From: Shewanella fodinae
GTDB taxonomy: Bacteria > Pseudomonadota > Gammaproteobacteria > Enterobacterales > Shewanellaceae
Assembly (NCBI RefSeq): GCF_014651955.1
Contig: NZ_BMXW01000027.1
Span: 1 to 36,724, forward strand
Direction of reading: 5' to 3'
DNA length: 36,724 nt
Within the stretch, counting starts at the first letter, position 1. Every line of letters starts with the position of its first letter. Below are positions 35,558 through 36,724 of this stretch, piece after piece. A program made the translations under genes and the position numbers. Below the pieces are notes generated by a model, which saw only the letters and a program-made list of their open reading frames with translations, had not been told where the DNA came from and made no database searches.

Positions 35558-36618
35558 GTCCTTGGTTTCGTTATTATTGGTTCAATACCAGCACTTTGAT
35601 GTCTCTCATTGCAGCTGTCATTCTGCCGATATTGGCAGCGTATGAAAGCTATCAGCACGATACAGCATCTTTGCAGTTAGCCTATGGCGGAATAGGTGTT
35701 TTCGCCTTCGTAGGAACCATACTGCAAAAGCTATTACAGTATATCAGCTTGGAATGGGCCCAAATTGTTCCTCGTTATAAGCCGCAATTACTGCGCCAAT
35801 TAGGCGGAGCCTCTGTCATTTATGGCATTTTTATCATCGTGTTACAGTGTCTCTGGGGCAACGAACAGCTACTCAAATATAGTTGTGCTGGGGCTTATAG
35901 CGGTCTGCTGTTGTGCTATTTGTCATTTAAATCCCTAGGAATGCTGCAAAACATCTCTGTTATTGCACTGATTTTTTGCGCTGAGTATGTGCCCTTGTCC
36001 GTGAGTCTTGGGTTACTGGTGGGGGCCGCTATGCTTGTATGCTGGCAAATAAAATATCGGTTGCAGTGGCACCCCCAAGCTACCTCAGTGTTGTACCTTA
36101 CGCGCGGTGATGCGGAGCGAACCTTAGGCGAGTTTTTAGGCCGTGGACTATCACAGCGAGGTTTCAATGCACTTACTCGCTGGCTGCATCCGCTCAGTTT
36201 TGTTTCTGGCGCTTATCTTATTGGCATCACCTTTTGGATATGGGGTCTGCCGATTTTTCTGTGGGTGGTTGCGGGGCTAGACGGTAAATCCTCGGCGGGA
36301 GAAATGGCAACCTACCTCGCTGCCGTGATGGCGGTGATTATCTTGTTGCTGGAGCCTATGTATCGCTTAAACCAAAGCAAACAGTTACAACTGCTCTGGT
36401 TATTACCTTGCTATCAGGGAAAACTGGCGTTGCGACAAGCTTATGTTAAGGCGCAGTGGCGTTTTATCGCGTTGTTGCTAGGTAGTGTATCGCTGTTTGG
36501 TATAGTGCAGAGCTTGATAGCACCACAGCTCACGTGGTTGTTACAGTTTCTGCACATCATGTTGTTGCTCTTTAATTGCTGTGTGGTTATTCAAACACTA
36601 AATAACTGTTCCAAATAG
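35554..36618 (+). CDS. Polytopic membrane protein, probable ABC permease partner
   Basis: A 354-residue inner membrane protein with about eight to ten hydrophobic segments (for example about 10-28, 40-62, 84-104, 112-130, 137-165, 213-240, 250-270, 303-322, 326-345) and a cytoplasmic loop with basic and acidic residues around 175-205. I do not recognise a named family motif. Its 4-bp overlap with the ABC ATPase gene strongly suggests that it is the membrane subunit of that transporter. No terminator is seen after its stop. Confidence 0.78.
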   Translation: MSPWFRYYWFNTSTLMSLIAAVILPILAAYESYQHDTASLQLAYGGIGVFAFVGTILQKLLQYISLEWAQIVPRYKPQLLRQLGGASVIYGIFIIVLQCLWGNEQLLKYSCAGAYSGLLLCYLSFKSLGMLQNISVIALIFCAEYVPLSVSLGLLVGAAMLVCWQIKYRLQWHPQATSVLYLTRGDAERTLGEFLGRGLSQRGFNALTRWLHPLSFVSGAYLIGITFWIWGLPIFLWVVAGLDGKSSAGEMATYLAAVMAVIILLLEPMYRLNQSKQLQLLWLLPCYQGKLALRQAYVKAQWRFIALLLGSVSLFGIVQSLIAPQLTWLLQFLHIMLLLFNCCVVIQTLNNCSK

Positions 36619-36624
36619 TAGATC

Positions 36625-36724
36625 ACAGGAAGGGAACTCAGTCCTGTTTGAGCGATCAGATCTATCGCCAAACAAACCCACCACTCGCCGAGGACTGGGA
36701 ATGGCCATCTTAGCACCACTATGC
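36625..36724. other. Structured sequence at the right edge, possible element boundary
   Basis: After the permease stop there are nested inverted repeats: ACAGGA (36625-36630) with TCCTGT (36642-36647), CAGTCCT (36639-36645) with AGGACTG (36691-36697), and a 10-bp stem GTTTG-A-GCGAT with ATCGCCAAAC (about 36646-36673) with one bulged A and a 7-base loop. Both strands read without stops across most of the stretch. A frame starting at ATG 36701 runs off the window. It may be the edge of a dispersed repeat or insertion element or the 5' region of the next gene; it cannot be decided here. Confidence 0.35.

Noticed and set aside
36646..36673. Integron attC site at the right edge
   Set aside because: The hairpin has a bulged base, but the outer ends do not match the GTTRRRY and RYYYAAC core boxes.

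Overview
The window looks like a chromosomal segment of a gammaproteobacterium, most likely Shewanella or a close relative. This rests on the encoded protein families, the E. coli-like order polA-spf-engB-csrC-yihI-hemN carrying an added cytochrome c4 gene, and an LPS-core block next to kbl-tdh. No species is claimed. Genes are densely packed, several start at TTG or GTG behind good Shine-Dalgarno (SD) sequences, and no complete insertion sequence, prophage or CRISPR array is visible.

Layout: (1) 1-411 is the end of an rRNA operon: the 23S 3' tip, a tRNA-Val lying between 23S and 5S, 5S rRNA and a terminator. (2) 620-5151 holds a membrane GGDEF/EAL protein, a convergent overlapping lysophospholipase-like hydrolase, and adenosine deaminase. 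(3) 5179-13715 holds hemN, a DUF2489-type protein, yihI, a zinc-ribbon methyltransferase-like protein, a CsrB/CsrC-type RNA, cytochrome c4, engB, a probable unnamed sRNA, Spot 42 RNA and polA. (4) 14099-20187 holds elbB, an M1 lipoprotein peptidase, glpE-glpG and kbl-tdh. (5) 20396-30605 holds a TetR regulator, waaA, kdkA, five glycosyltransferases of the LPS core, coaD and a Wzi-like outer membrane protein. (6) 30654-36618 holds two divergent ABC systems around a YtrA-type GntR regulator. One runs leftward (secreted hydrolase, ATPase, NatB-like permease, and a 58-residue membrane protein). The other runs rightward (gntR, ATPase, membrane protein).

The regulatory RNAs are the most informative part. 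Two known global sRNAs flank engB: Spot 42 (10558-10662, minus), recognised by near-identity of its 5' half, and a CsrA-sequestering RNA (about 8538-8854, minus), recognised by many GGA motifs in hairpin loops, a strong promoter, a terminator and the csrC position known in E. coli. Between Spot 42 and engB there is a further promoter-hairpins-terminator unit on the minus strand (about 10386-10500) that I cannot assign to a family; it is the best candidate for something undescribed.

Other notable points are the 58-residue membrane protein with an in-frame 15-bp tandem duplication, two palindromes placed exactly over the promoter of the gntR/ABC locus, a CRP-like site before glpE, a perfect 16-bp palindrome before hemN, and a strongly structured stretch at the right edge that may be the margin of a dispersed element.
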